42,694 nucleotides of DNA. Origin: Glaesserella sp041814905. GTDB taxonomy: Bacteria > Pseudomonadota > Gammaproteobacteria > Enterobacterales > Pasteurellaceae. A model generated the notes under the pieces. The model saw nothing but the letters and a program-made list of their open reading frames with translations, was not told the origin of the DNA and ran no database searches. Location: assembly GCF_041814905.1 (NCBI RefSeq), contig NZ_JBGXYA010000035.1, positions 1 through 42,694 on the forward strand, written 5' to 3'. Shown piece after piece: positions 1 to 8,023 of the stretch (position 1 is the stretch's first letter; each line of letters begins with the position of its first letter). The translations under genes and the position numbers were made by a program.

Positions 1-405
1 AATACCTTCAGGGGCATTTTTAAGGGTGCCGACACGTTTGCGCAAACTTTGTTCAAAATCCAACTCGCCACGCATTGCACTGGCAGTAATTGCCGAGACC
101 ATGTCGCCCGTTCCCGCCAGTTTGGCGATTTCATCAATACACTCGATTTTAATTGCCGTAGAATCCATGTCCATCACCAACAAGCCCGGTCGGTCTAAGT
201 TTGGTTTGATATCCAATAAGCTGAAGTCCACTTGAACGCTTTGCGCTTTTTGGCGTAAACAAGCGGTCACTTTTCCGTCAAAAAATGCAATTTGATAATC
301 GAGATAGTGTGTCATCCCGATTAAAGTTGCTTGGCTGAGTTCGGCAAATTGTGCAATTTGCTCTGTATTGAGAGATTTGGCGTAAATAAAAAATGTGTTT
401 TGCAT
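1..405 (-). CDS. serB: Phosphoserine phosphatase, N-terminal part (cut by window edge)
   Basis: Last step of serine synthesis: removes phosphate from O-phospho-L-serine in the cytoplasm. Reading the minus strand from the ATG at 403-405 gives 135 residues running off the window start. The HAD-family nucleophile motif DMDST is at residues 79-83, followed by IECIDEIA and then the cap region, as in SerB. The preceding part matches the extra N-terminal domain of the long proteobacterial SerB. About half of the usual length (roughly 310-320 residues) is present. An exact USS core lies inside the gene at 259-267. It diverges from the ytjB-like gene, the same serB/ytjB arrangement as in E. coli. Confidence 0.93.
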   Translation of the reverse strand, partial: MQNTFFIYAKSLNTEQIAQFAELSQATLIGMTHYLDYQIAFFDGKVTACLRQKAQSVQVDFSLLDIKPNLDRPGLLVMDMDSTAIKIECIDEIAKLAGTGDMVSAITASAMRGELDFEQSLRKRVGTLKNAPEGI

Positions 406-483
406 AACGGTTATTATTTTAAGTGAATAAACTGCACAATCATATTCAAATAACCCTCGGCTGTCCACTCAAGACAAATTATC

Positions 484-489
484 TATACT
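484..489 (+). promoter_or_regulatory. Weak candidate -10 box for the ytjB-like gene
   Basis: TATACT, five of six matches to the -10 consensus, stands 50 bases upstream of the ATG at 540. No good -35 hexamer is visible at 16-18 bases. The rest of the 134-base serB-ytjB intergenic region is AT-rich without other clear signals. Confidence 0.3.
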
Positions 490-539
490 CTTATTGATTT
501 ACAAGCTAAAATCGCCGTTCCACTGCTGAGGGAATTTTT

Positions 540-1205
540 ATGTATATTGCACGTGATAAAGTAGTCAAAATCAGTATTCTTTCCGCTATTATGGTGATCT
601 GCATTGCGATTGTAGGCATTATTTTAACCGGCGTGAATCACTTCAAACTGGGTTCACAACTTGCCAGTATTAACCAAGTATCAAACTTGTCGCATATGCT
701 TGTCCGCCAACAGGCAAAATTGTTCTCAATGATGTTGGTCAAAAATGCCAGTAATGACGAGTTGGTTGAAGCATTGGATACCTTTGCCAAAGAAGATTTC
801 GTGATTGATGCCAATCTCTATTCAGTCTCTGGGATATTGATCGCACAAAGCGACAATGCCCGTCCACTCCAAGTAATATTGTCTCAACATGACGAAACCC
901 ATCCGGATACCCAACAAATTGTTGAACCGATCTTCGCCCAACAAGGCTTGGTCGGTTTTTTACGGGTAACTTTCGATTCCCAATACGGGCAAACCACACA
1001 AAGTAAAGTAAATGAATTATTCCATCTGTTATACGGTGAATTGGTGATTCTGTTTCTCGCAGGCGGGCTGTTTATCAGCTGTTTTTACTATTTTACTCGT
1101 AAACAAACTCATATTGTCAGTTTGCCGATTAAACTTCCAACGGTTAGCAGTAAAACGCAATCGGAACGTTTTCATTCCCGCCGCCGAGCTTTTCGCCGTA
1201 AATGA
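540..1205 (+). CDS. YtjB/Smp-like (SMP_2, AhpA-type) inner-membrane protein
   Basis: Small membrane protein of 221 residues. Hydrophobic segments lie at about residues 10-32 and 166-186, enclosing a periplasmic-size region of about 130 residues; the C-terminus is strongly basic (ends SRRRAFRRK). This topology, the length and the position divergent from serB match the YtjB/Smp family (SMP_2, sometimes called haemolysin expression modulator or AhpA). The biochemical role is unknown. Start: the ATG at 540 is preceded by GAGGGAATTTTT, a usable ribosome binding site. Family assignment rests on topology and synteny, so it is moderately sure. Confidence 0.75.
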   Translation: MYIARDKVVKISILSAIMVICIAIVGIILTGVNHFKLGSQLASINQVSNLSHMLVRQQAKLFSMMLVKNASNDELVEALDTFAKEDFVIDANLYSVSGILIAQSDNARPLQVILSQHDETHPDTQQIVEPIFAQQGLVGFLRVTFDSQYGQTTQSKVNELFHLLYGELVILFLAGGLFISCFYYFTRKQTHIVSLPIKLPTVSSKTQSERFHSRRRAFRRK

Positions 1206-1233
1206 TTGTAATTCGGTGCATTGAGAGTATAAT
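1206..1233 (+). promoter_or_regulatory. Promoter of infA
   Basis: TTGTAA, 16-base spacer, then a perfect TATAAT at 1228-1233, 57 bases before the infA ATG. It begins directly after the ytjB-like stop codon, so infA has its own promoter. Confidence 0.6.
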
Positions 1234-1289
1234 ATCGCCCGTTTTTGCCACAACGGCATCATATTTAAAAGTAATTCAAAGAGGAATAA

Positions 1290-1508
1290 ATGGCTAAAGA
1301 AGATTGCATTGAAATGCAAGGTACAATTTTAGAAACCTTACCAAACACGATGTTTCGTGTTGAACTCGAAAACGGACACGTTGTAACCGCTCATATTTCA
1401 GGGAAAATGCGTAAAAATTATATCCGTATATTGACAGGCGATAAAGTTACCGTAGAAATGACTCCATACGATTTAACCAAAGGTCGCATTATTTTCCGCG
1501 CAAGATAA
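1290..1508 (+). CDS. infA: Translation initiation factor IF-1
   Basis: Seventy-two residues, the standard IF-1 length. It is a single S1-like OB fold that binds the ribosomal A site during 30S initiation. The start MAKEDCIEMQG and the conserved stretch MRKNYIRILTGDKV are characteristic, and it ends in the usual basic KGRIIFRAR. The ribosome binding site AAAGAGGAATAA precedes the ATG. Monocistronic: own promoter upstream and a hairpin terminator directly downstream. Confidence 0.98.
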   Translation: MAKEDCIEMQGTILETLPNTMFRVELENGHVVTAHISGKMRKNYIRILTGDKVTVEMTPYDLTKGRIIFRAR

Positions 1509-1515
1509 TCAAAAT

Positions 1516-1542
1516 AAACGGAAACCCCAAAGGTTTCCGTTT
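1516..1542. terminator. Bidirectional terminator between infA and ycaR
   Basis: Perfect 11-base inverted repeat AAACGGAAACC (1516-1526) and GGTTTCCGTTT (1532-1542) with loop CCAAA. The run of T follows on the plus strand and a T-rich TTTATTTT follows on the minus strand, so it can serve both convergent genes. Confidence 0.8.
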
Positions 1543-1547
1543 TGCCT

Positions 1548-1709
1548 TTATAATTTCTCTGCTTTTTCAGGTAACAACACCGGAATACCGTTTTCAATCG
1601 GGTACGCCAAACCTGCTGTACGACTGATTAAACGGTTATTTTCTTTGTCCCATTCCAATTTTGTATGGCTGATCGGGCAAGCGATCGTATTAAGCAGTTT
1701 TTCGTTCAT
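1548..1709 (-). CDS. ycaR: Trm112/YcaR-family small protein (UPF0434)
   Basis: Fifty-three residues, starting MNEKLLNTIACPISHTKLEW and ending IPVLLPEKAEKL. This is the YcaR (Trm112-like) family of short zinc-ribbon-type proteins of unknown exact role; only one cysteine (C11) is kept. Its start codon lies inside the 3' end of lpxK (20-base overlap), so it is translationally coupled to it, as in the widespread lpxK-ycaR-kdsB order. Here kdsB does not follow; infA converges instead. Confidence 0.88.
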   Translation of the reverse strand: MNEKLLNTIACPISHTKLEWDKENNRLISRTAGLAYPIENGIPVLLPEKAEKL

Positions 1710-2691
1710 TCTGTTTTCTCACTAAATCCATTATCGGTTCAATTAAACAAGCGGTCTCTTTTTCGGAAAATTTTGCAAAAACCGGTACATACCACCAATT
1801 TTGTTGAGCAAAGTGTCGACATTTTACCGCATCCTTTTCTGTCATCAGTAATGGGGTATTTTCGTCTGCCAAGCCGCTAAGTTGGGATACGGTATAAGAT
1901 TGATGATCGGCAAAGCCCTGTTGTGCTGCCAATGGTATGCCTAGTCCTTCCAACATCGTAAAAAAACGCGGAGGATGTCCGATTCCTGCTATAGCAACAC
2001 AGGATTGATGCTGAAAATCGCTTAACGGTATTTTTTCGCCGTTTTTTAAGTTAACGGCATAATCGCTGACTAATTCCATCAAATATTCACCTTGCTCTGC
2101 CCTACCGCCGTTACAAATTACCGCTTGTACTGATTTTAAACGGCTCGGTAATTCGCGTAAGCTACCTGCCGGCATGACAAAACCGTTACCGAAGCGGCGT
2201 ATACCGTCAACGACGACCCATTCTATATCGCGCTGTAAAGCGTAATGTTGCAAACCGTCATCGGTAACAATTAAGTCCAAATCAAATTTACTGAGCAGTA
2301 GTTCAATACTTTCTCGGCGATTTGGTGAAACTGCAACCGGAGCACCGGTACGTTGGGCAATTAATACCGGTTCGTCACCTAGCTGTTCCGGAGAACTATT
2401 TGCAGTAACCAGCTGCGGAAACTTTCGGCATTTGCCGCCGTATCCGCGGGAAATCACGCCGACTTTCATCCCTCGTTGTTGTAGCTGTTCGACCAGCCAT
2501 ATTACCACCGGTGTTTTGCCGTTACCGCCGACAGAAATATTCCCCACCACCAACACAGGAACAGGTGAGCGGTAAGATTTGAGAATATGGTGGCGATATA
2601 ACCACAAACGAATTTGGCTTATCAGCCAAAATAGCAGTGATAACGGCGCCAATAACCAAGAGATAACGGTTCGGGATTGCCAGATTTCCAT
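1690..2691 (-). CDS. lpxK: Tetraacyldisaccharide 4'-kinase
   Basis: Phosphorylates the 4' position of the lipid A disaccharide precursor at the inner-membrane face, the sixth step of the Raetz pathway. The 333-residue length is normal. Residues 10-25 form the membrane anchor, the P-loop GNISVGGNGKT is at 50-60, and DDGLQHY lies near residue 143. It starts with ATG at 2691, 59 bases downstream of the clpX stop. The usual partner msbA is not next to it. An exact USS core at 1747-1755 lies within the last codons. Confidence 0.96.
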   Translation of the reverse strand: MEIWQSRTVISWLLAPLSLLFWLISQIRLWLYRHHILKSYRSPVPVLVVGNISVGGNGKTPVVIWLVEQLQQRGMKVGVISRGYGGKCRKFPQLVTANSSPEQLGDEPVLIAQRTGAPVAVSPNRRESIELLLSKFDLDLIVTDDGLQHYALQRDIEWVVVDGIRRFGNGFVMPAGSLRELPSRLKSVQAVICNGGRAEQGEYLMELVSDYAVNLKNGEKIPLSDFQHQSCVAIAGIGHPPRFFTMLEGLGIPLAAQQGFADHQSYTVSQLSGLADENTPLLMTEKDAVKCRHFAQQNWWYVPVFAKFSEKETACLIEPIMDLVRKQNERKTA

Positions 2692-2750
2692 GATTAACCT
2701 TAACCTGAAGACTTCGCTTGAGATTCTAAATCAAGGCGTTGCCGAGGCGG

Positions 2751-4001
2751 TTATTCCACCTTCGGCTTTTCACCTTTATCAACACTTGCTTTACCGACAG
2801 TTACTTTTTTTGCATTGAGTGACGGCAAATCATACATTGTATCGAGTAAGAGGTTTTCTACGATTGACCGCAAACCGCGAGCACCGGTTTTACGTGAAAT
2901 TGCTTTTTGTGCGATGGCGACCAATGCTTCTTTAGTGAATTTCAGCTCCACGCTTTCCATTTGAAATAGTGCCTGATACTGCTTGATAATTGCATTCTTC
3001 GGCTCAGTCAAAATTTGGATTAACGCTTGTTCATCTAATTCTGAAAGCGGAGTGATCACAGGTAAACGACCAATGAGTTCGGGAATTAAACCGAATTTCA
3101 CTAAATCTTCCGGTTCAACCTGTTTGAACAATTCTGTCAGTGCTTCACGATCTTTATCTTTTTTCAGCTCCGCACCAAATCCGATACCGCCTTGCTTATT
3201 TGTACGTGCTTCAACGATTTTATCTAAACCGGCAAAGGCGCCACCACAAATAAATAAGATTTTCGAGGTATCGACCGGAATAGTTTCCTGTTTCGGATGT
3301 TTACGTCCGCCTTGCGGATTGATGTTCGCAACAGTACCTTCAACCAATTTAAGTAATGCCTGCTGCACACCTTCACCCGAAACATCACGCGTCAATGACG
3401 GATTTTCCGATTTACGGGTAATCTTATCAATCTCATCAATAAAGATAATACCGCGTTCTGCCTGCTCCGGATCATAATCGCATTTCATCAAGAGCTTTTG
3501 AATCACATTTTCCACATCTTCACCGACGTAGCCCGCTTGAGTTAAGGTTGTCGCATCCGCCACGGCAAACGGTACGTTTAAACGGCGAGCGAGACTTTCG
3601 GCAAGAAGGGTTTTACCGCTACCTGTCGGACCGATTAATAAAATATTACTTTTACCTAATTCAACGCCATCGGTCTCTTTGTTGCCGGATAGCGCATTGC
3701 GCAGACGTTTATAGTGGTTATAAACCGCAACCGACAACACTTTTTTAGCATGATCTTGACCAATCACATAATCATCTAAATGTGCATGAATATCGTGCGG
3801 GGTCGGTACGTGTTCAAAAAAACCGTTTTCTTCTTGATCTTTTTCATCAATTAACGGCTCTTCTTCGCCGTTTAACAATGCATAAGACTCTTCGATACAC
3901 TCGTTACAAATATGCCCTTCGGTCCCCTCAATCAATGCATCAACTTCAGAACGGCGTTTGCCGCAAAAACTGCAATGGGGTTCTTTTTCAAAATTACTCA
4001 T
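2751..4001 (-). CDS. clpX: ATP-dependent Clp protease, ATPase subunit ClpX
   Basis: Hexameric AAA+ unfoldase that feeds substrates to ClpP. The 416 residues have the zinc-binding domain (C10, C13, C32, C35), Walker A GPTGSGKT at 124-131, Walker B IIFIDE ending near 190, and the IGF loop for ClpP docking at 273-275. The first base of its ATG is shared with the last base of the clpP stop (TAATG), so the two are translationally coupled. Confidence 0.98.
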   Translation of the reverse strand: MSNFEKEPHCSFCGKRRSEVDALIEGTEGHICNECIEESYALLNGEEEPLIDEKDQEENGFFEHVPTPHDIHAHLDDYVIGQDHAKKVLSVAVYNHYKRLRNALSGNKETDGVELGKSNILLIGPTGSGKTLLAESLARRLNVPFAVADATTLTQAGYVGEDVENVIQKLLMKCDYDPEQAERGIIFIDEIDKITRKSENPSLTRDVSGEGVQQALLKLVEGTVANINPQGGRKHPKQETIPVDTSKILFICGGAFAGLDKIVEARTNKQGGIGFGAELKKDKDREALTELFKQVEPEDLVKFGLIPELIGRLPVITPLSELDEQALIQILTEPKNAIIKQYQALFQMESVELKFTKEALVAIAQKAISRKTGARGLRSIVENLLLDTMYDLPSLNAKKVTVGKASVDKGEKPKVE

Positions 4002-4591
4002 TATTTATCATCTCTATGCTTAACGACATCATCAATTAAACCATAATATTTCGCTTCGATTGCCGACATAAAATTATCACGGTCGGTATCTTTTTCGACT
4101 TTTTCAATCGGCTGACCGGAATGCTCCGCCATACGTTGATTTAACGTATGCTTAATTTGTAGAATTTCTTTTGCGTGAATTTGAATATCCGACGCTTGTC
4201 CGCGAAAGCCGCCTAACGGCTGGTGAATCATCACGCGTGCGTGCGGTAAAGCAAAACGTTTTCCTTTAGCACCTGCCGAAAGTAAAAATGCGCCCATTGA
4301 ACAAGCCTGACCGATACAAACGGTACTCACGTCCGGCTTGATGAAATTCATTGTGTCGTAAATTGCCATACCGGCAGTCACCGAACCGCCCGGTGAATTG
4401 ATATAAATACTAATATCTTTTTCCGGATCTTCCGATTCTAAAAAAAGTAACTGAGCCACAATCAGATTCGCCATATTGTCTTCGACTTCGCCGCTTAAAA
4501 AAATAATACGTTCTTTGAGTAAGCGTGAATAAATATCGTAGGCACGTTCGCCTTTTGAGCTCTGTTCGACAACCATAGGGATAACGCTCAT
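4001..4591 (-). CDS. clpP: ATP-dependent Clp protease, proteolytic subunit ClpP
   Basis: Serine protease forming the double heptameric chamber of ClpXP. With the start chosen here it has 196 residues. The catalytic triad is Ser98 (in CSMGA), His123 (in MIHQP) and Asp172 (in DRDNF). I chose the ATG at 4591 because GAAGGAAAAATT precedes it and because the product then starts MSVIPMVVEQ like other ClpP. An in-frame ATG 15 codons upstream (4636) overlaps the likely promoter. It heads the clpP-clpX run and diverges from the SufE-family gene. Confidence 0.97.
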   Translation of the reverse strand: MSVIPMVVEQSSKGERAYDIYSRLLKERIIFLSGEVEDNMANLIVAQLLFLESEDPEKDISIYINSPGGSVTAGMAIYDTMNFIKPDVSTVCIGQACSMGAFLLSAGAKGKRFALPHARVMIHQPLGGFRGQASDIQIHAKEILQIKHTLNQRMAEHSGQPIEKVEKDTDRDNFMSAIEAKYYGLIDDVVKHRDDK

Positions 4592-4626
4592 AATTTTTCC
4601 TTCTATAAATCTGTAAAAAACGGTCG

Positions 4627-4632
4627 ATTCTA
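4627..4632 (-). promoter_or_regulatory. Extended -10 promoter for clpP
   Basis: On the minus strand TTTTGCTAGAAT contains the TGn extension and TAGAAT, five of six to consensus, 36 bases upstream of the chosen ATG. No strong -35 is visible. Confidence 0.45.
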
Positions 4633-4646
4633 GCAAAATTTAGGGA

Positions 4647-4674
4647 TTGCATAAAGTAGCTATGGGGTTACAAT
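4647..4674 (+). promoter_or_regulatory. Promoter of the SufE-family gene
   Basis: TTGCAT, 16-base spacer, TACAAT at 4669-4674, followed by the ATG at 4698. It is back to back with the clpP promoter in a 106-base divergent region. Confidence 0.45.
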
Positions 4675-4697
4675 GCCGCAGTTTTAAAAGAGGAAAT

Positions 4698-5078
4698 ATG
4701 ACACTACATGAAATTTACGAACAATTTGCAATTTGCAAATTTTGGGAAGAAAGATACCGCTTGTTAATTCAGCTTAGCCGTAAGCTGAGCAAGCCGGATG
4801 AGCAACAATTAAAACACTTGCCGGAAATTGCCGGTTGCGAAAGCCGTTTATGGTTTGCTTTTCAAAAATCACCGCGCCAAATCCATGCTTATAGTGAAGC
4901 ACGTTTAATGCAAGGATTGCTGTTTATTGTGATCACAGCATTAACCGAAGCCACTGAAGAGACATTGGCACAGTTTGATATTCAACGGTTATTTGACGAA
5001 TTGCAGATTACCCGCCATTTAACCTCCACGAGATTAAACGGGTTAAAGCAGATTCAGGAAATAGTACGGACGCAATAA
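4698..5078 (+). CDS. SufE/CsdE-family sulfur acceptor protein
   Basis: One hundred and twenty-six residues. SufE-like proteins take sulfane sulfur from a cysteine desulfurase onto one conserved cysteine for iron-sulfur assembly. The conserved loop IAGCESRLWF puts this cysteine at residue 47. No suf or csd genes are adjacent, so I cannot say which desulfurase it serves. The start at 4698 follows AGAGGAAAT at proper distance; an upstream in-frame ATG at 4647 has no ribosome binding site and falls on the -35 box. Confidence 0.85.
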   Translation: MTLHEIYEQFAICKFWEERYRLLIQLSRKLSKPDEQQLKHLPEIAGCESRLWFAFQKSPRQIHAYSEARLMQGLLFIVITALTEATEETLAQFDIQRLFDELQITRHLTSTRLNGLKQIQEIVRTQ

Positions 5079-5109
5079 AAAATAGCGAGGTCTAAACCTC
5101 GCTATTTTT
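5078..5109. terminator. Terminator between the SufE-family gene and dppA
   Basis: Perfect 14-base stem with arms AAAAATAGCGAGGT (5078-5091) and ACCTCGCTATTTTT (5096-5109), loop CTAA. A-rich and T-rich ends on both sides make it work for both convergent genes. Confidence 0.85.
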
Positions 5110-5121
5110 ATCCTCAGCGGA

Positions 5122-6717
5122 TTAATCCACCACTTTTGTGCCGTAGAAGTAAGAGTAACCGAACGGGCTTTGTTTGTAGTCCTGAACACGCTTACTCGTC
5201 GGTGCAAAGTTAATGGAGTGTGCGACGTTAATCCAAGGCGCTTGCTCTTTTAACAATACTTGCGCTTCTTCATAGATTTTTGCACGCGCAGATTTATCCG
5301 ATAAACCAATTGCCTTCGCCAATAACGCATCTAAATCCGCATTTTTGAAACGTGCATAGTTACTGATACCGACATTATCGCTACCGAATAGTGGTGACAA
5401 GAAGTTATCCGGATCACCGTTATCACCGGACCAACCGTAGGTTCCGGCAGTTAATTCGCCAGCTCTGGTACGTTTGATGTAATCACCCCATTCATAACTG
5501 ACCAATTCGGATTTCACACCGATTTTTGCCCAATCACTTTGAATTAATTCCGCCATACGGCGCGGGTTTGGGTTAGATGCTCGAACCACCGGCTGAACCC
5601 AAATTTGGGTCGTAAAACCGTTCTCTAAACCTGCTTCTTTAAGCAGTGCTTTTGCTTTTTCAGGATTATATTCATAACCGGTAATTTCATTGTTATAACC
5701 CCAAATTGTTGGTGGTAACGGATTTTTCGCAGCCACCCCCGCACCACGATAAACCGCATCAATGATCGCATTTTTATCTACGGCGTAGTTTAATGCTTGG
5801 CGAACTTTAACATTATCAAACGGTGCTTTTTCAGTATTAAACGCGATATAAGCAATATTTAAACCCGGTTGAGAAAGTAAATTAATTTTCGGATCGGTTT
5901 TCATTTTTTCTAGATCCGCTGCATTTGGGAAGTCCATCATATCACAGGCGCCCGACTGTAATTTAGCATAACGGGTCGTTGCATCCGGTACGATATCGAA
6001 GATTAAACGGTCGATATCCGCCTTGCCGTTCCAGTAATCTTTGTTGGCTAAGAAACGGATACGTTGGTCTAATTGGTAGCCGGAGAAAACGAACGGTCCG
6101 GTACCGATCGGGGTGGTATCAATGACTTCAGGCGTGCCGGCTTTCAACATTTTGTCGGCATATTCCGCAGAATAGATCGAAATAAAGTCCATACCTAAAC
6201 TGGCCAAGAAAGTTGCATCTTGGCTATTTAACGTAATTTTCACCGTATGATCGTCAACTTTCTCAACAGATTTCAGTAATTTCGGGAATTTCATTGCGTT
6301 AAAGTACGGGTAAGTTGCTTTAGAAACACCGTGATACGGATGGTTAGGATCCAACTGGCGTTGGAAAGAGAACACTACATCGTCTGCGTTAAAATCACGA
6401 CTCGGTGTAAAATCTTTATTTGAGTGGAATTTCACACCTTTACGCAAGTTGAAAGTGTAAGTTAAACCGTCATCGCTGATAGTCCAGCTCTCAGCTAATG
6501 CCGGCTCGATATCCGTCGAACCACGTTTAAACTCAACTAAACGATTGTACACTTGCTGCGAGCTTGCGTTATAAGAAATCCCGTCCATCACTAATGCCGG
6601 GCTAAAACCGGTTGGCGAGCGACTGACACAGTTAACGAACGTTTTATCCGCAGCTTGTGCAACGCCTGATACTAAAAGAGTTGCGGCGATTAAAGAAAAT
6701 TTGGTATTGAGTTTCAT
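5122..6717 (-). CDS. dppA: Periplasmic dipeptide-binding protein DppA (SBP family 5)
   Basis: Binding protein of an ABC importer for dipeptides. The 531 residues start with a Sec signal peptide cleaved after AQA (residue 22). The mature part aligns by eye along its length with E. coli DppA: NRLVEF, LRKGVKFH, NADDVVFSFQRQ, PIGTGPF, the hinge-side TIWGYNN, and GDNGDPDNF. Two cysteines (in FVNCVS and GACDMM) correspond to a conserved pair. There is no lipobox, unlike the related haem-binding lipoprotein HbpA of Haemophilus. The transporter genes dppBCDF are not adjacent. Haem or glutathione binding cannot be excluded from sequence alone. RBS TGGAGACACT. Confidence 0.9.
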   Translation of the reverse strand: MKLNTKFSLIAATLLVSGVAQAADKTFVNCVSRSPTGFSPALVMDGISYNASSQQVYNRLVEFKRGSTDIEPALAESWTISDDGLTYTFNLRKGVKFHSNKDFTPSRDFNADDVVFSFQRQLDPNHPYHGVSKATYPYFNAMKFPKLLKSVEKVDDHTVKITLNSQDATFLASLGMDFISIYSAEYADKMLKAGTPEVIDTTPIGTGPFVFSGYQLDQRIRFLANKDYWNGKADIDRLIFDIVPDATTRYAKLQSGACDMMDFPNAADLEKMKTDPKINLLSQPGLNIAYIAFNTEKAPFDNVKVRQALNYAVDKNAIIDAVYRGAGVAAKNPLPPTIWGYNNEITGYEYNPEKAKALLKEAGLENGFTTQIWVQPVVRASNPNPRRMAELIQSDWAKIGVKSELVSYEWGDYIKRTRAGELTAGTYGWSGDNGDPDNFLSPLFGSDNVGISNYARFKNADLDALLAKAIGLSDKSARAKIYEEAQVLLKEQAPWINVAHSINFAPTSKRVQDYKQSPFGYSYFYGTKVVD

Positions 6718-6765
6718 AGTGTCTCCAGATTGAAATTTTCAAATAATTCAAACAAAATTCGGTAA

Positions 6766-6794
6766 AAGATACCGATTATTCCGTTTAAGGTAAA
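6766..6794 (-). promoter_or_regulatory. Promoter of dppA
   Basis: Minus-strand TTTACC (6789-6794), 17-base spacer, TATCTT (6766-6771), about 49 bases upstream of the dppA ATG. Each box has four of six consensus bases. Confidence 0.45.
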
Positions 6795-6840
6795 GAACTA
6801 ATATTCGATGGTTATAACAAAATGCTATAAAAAACAAGAA

Positions 6841-6872
6841 GTCGGATTTGCAAAATTTTTCACAAATCCGAC
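6841..6872 (-). terminator. Terminator of fbp built on a USS
   Basis: Perfect 10-base inverted repeat GTCGGATTTG (6841-6850) and CAAATCCGAC (6863-6872). On the minus strand it is followed by TTCTTGTTTTTT. The USS core ACCGCTTGT starts at 6871, so the uptake sequence forms the edge of the stem. Confidence 0.7.
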
Positions 6873-6897
6873 CGCTTGTCACACGTGAATGACTCAA

Positions 6898-7902
6898 TTA
6901 GCCGTTATATTGTTTCATTAACTCACCGGCTTTTTGTACCATGGCAGTCGAACCGACGAAGAACGGCACGCGTTGATGAAGTTCTGTCGGTTGAATGTCC
7001 AAAATCGGGTGAAAGCCGTCGGTTGCCATACCGCCCGCCTGTTCCGCCAAAAACGCCATCGGATTGCCTTCATACAACAAACGCAGTTTGCCTTTCGGAT
7101 AGCTGGTAGACGTCGGATAAATATAGATTCCGCCTTTCAGCAAGTTACGGTGGAAATCCGAGACCAGCGAGCCGATATAACGCGAAGAAAACGGACGACC
7201 GGTCGCTTTATCATCTTCTTGGCAATATTTAAGAAATTTTTTCACCCCGTCAGGGAACGTCACATACTGCCCTTCATTAAGAGAATAATATTTACCTTCA
7301 AACGGCATTCTCATATTTGGGTGAGAAAGGATAAATAAACCGAGAGACGGATCATAAGTAAAACCATTTACGCCGTTACCGGTCGTATAAACCAACATGG
7401 TGGACGAACCGTATGTGACATAACCTGATGCAACTTGTTTACGCCCCGGTTGAAGAAAGTCTTCAATCGTCACCGGCGAGCCAATCGGCGAAACGCGTCG
7501 ATAAATAGAGAAAATGGTACCGACCGACACATTCACATCAATATTGGATGAACCGTCGAGCGGATCCGTCATTAAAATATATTTTGCATTACGTCCGCGC
7601 TCCGTATCAAAGGCAACGAAAGAGTCATCTTCTTCGGATGCAAATCCCGCTACGTCACCACGTGCAATTAATGCTTTTTTCATCGTCTCATTGGCAAAAA
7701 CGTCAAGCTTCATCTGCGTTTCACCCTGAATGTTTTCGTCACCGGAAACTCCCAAAATATCTTGGGTTAAACCGGCTCGGTTAATATCGCGATGAATAAT
7801 TTTCGCTGATAAACGGATAGAAGATAAGATACCACTCAGCTCTCCCGTTGCTCCGGGATATTCCGCTTGCCTTTCAACGATAAATTCGCCTAATGTCTTC
7901 AT
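6898..7902 (-). CDS. fbp: Fructose-1,6-bisphosphatase, class I
   Basis: Hydrolyses fructose 1,6-bisphosphate to fructose 6-phosphate, the irreversible step of gluconeogenesis. The 334 residues carry the metal-site motifs GFASEED (86-92) and DPLDGSSN (113-120), with GKLRLLYEGNPMAFL near residue 272, typical of class I enzymes. RBS AGGAGACACAA precedes the ATG. It diverges from mpl; a perfect CRP palindrome lies in the shared upstream region and is placed for activation of fbp. Confidence 0.97.
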   Translation of the reverse strand: MKTLGEFIVERQAEYPGATGELSGILSSIRLSAKIIHRDINRAGLTQDILGVSGDENIQGETQMKLDVFANETMKKALIARGDVAGFASEEDDSFVAFDTERGRNAKYILMTDPLDGSSNIDVNVSVGTIFSIYRRVSPIGSPVTIEDFLQPGRKQVASGYVTYGSSTMLVYTTGNGVNGFTYDPSLGLFILSHPNMRMPFEGKYYSLNEGQYVTFPDGVKKFLKYCQEDDKATGRPFSSRYIGSLVSDFHRNLLKGGIYIYPTSTSYPKGKLRLLYEGNPMAFLAEQAGGMATDGFHPILDIQPTELHQRVPFFVGSTAMVQKAGELMKQYNG

Positions 7903-7939
7903 TTGTGTCTCCTATTAGCTATTCAAGAACGATTGCTTT

Positions 7940-7945
7940 ATTATA
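7940..7945 (-). promoter_or_regulatory. -10 box of fbp
   Basis: A perfect TATAAT on the minus strand, 37 bases upstream of the fbp ATG. There is no recognisable -35, which fits a promoter that depends on an activator; the CRP site is centred about 60 bases from the predicted start point near 7933. Confidence 0.5.
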
Positions 7946-7984
7946 TCTGCTAGCCGGAAGGCTCCTGTGAACAAATGTTCGTTT

Positions 7985-8000
7985 TGTGACATCATTCACA
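7985..8000. promoter_or_regulatory. CRP (cAMP receptor protein) binding site
   Basis: TGTGACATCATTCACA: both half-sites TGTGA and TCACA are perfect with the required six-base spacer, in an AT-rich setting (TTT before, TTATT after). The centre is 7992.5, about -60 relative to the predicted fbp start, close to the class I activation position. It is also only 24 bases upstream of the mpl ATG, where bound CRP could hinder mpl transcription. Confidence 0.72.
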
Positions 8001-8023
8001 TTATTTTTAAATTAAGGATTCAA

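Noticed and set aside
2983..3477. Long open frame antisense to clpX (164 codons)
   Set aside because: It is a mirror of the ClpX codons, has no ribosome binding site and no recognisable protein features. The same holds for antisense frames over fbp, rpoD, ptsI and rnr.
4592..4636. Longer ClpP with 15 extra N-terminal residues
   Set aside because: The extra codons overlap the extended -10 promoter and lack a ribosome binding site, while the ATG at 4591 has a good one.
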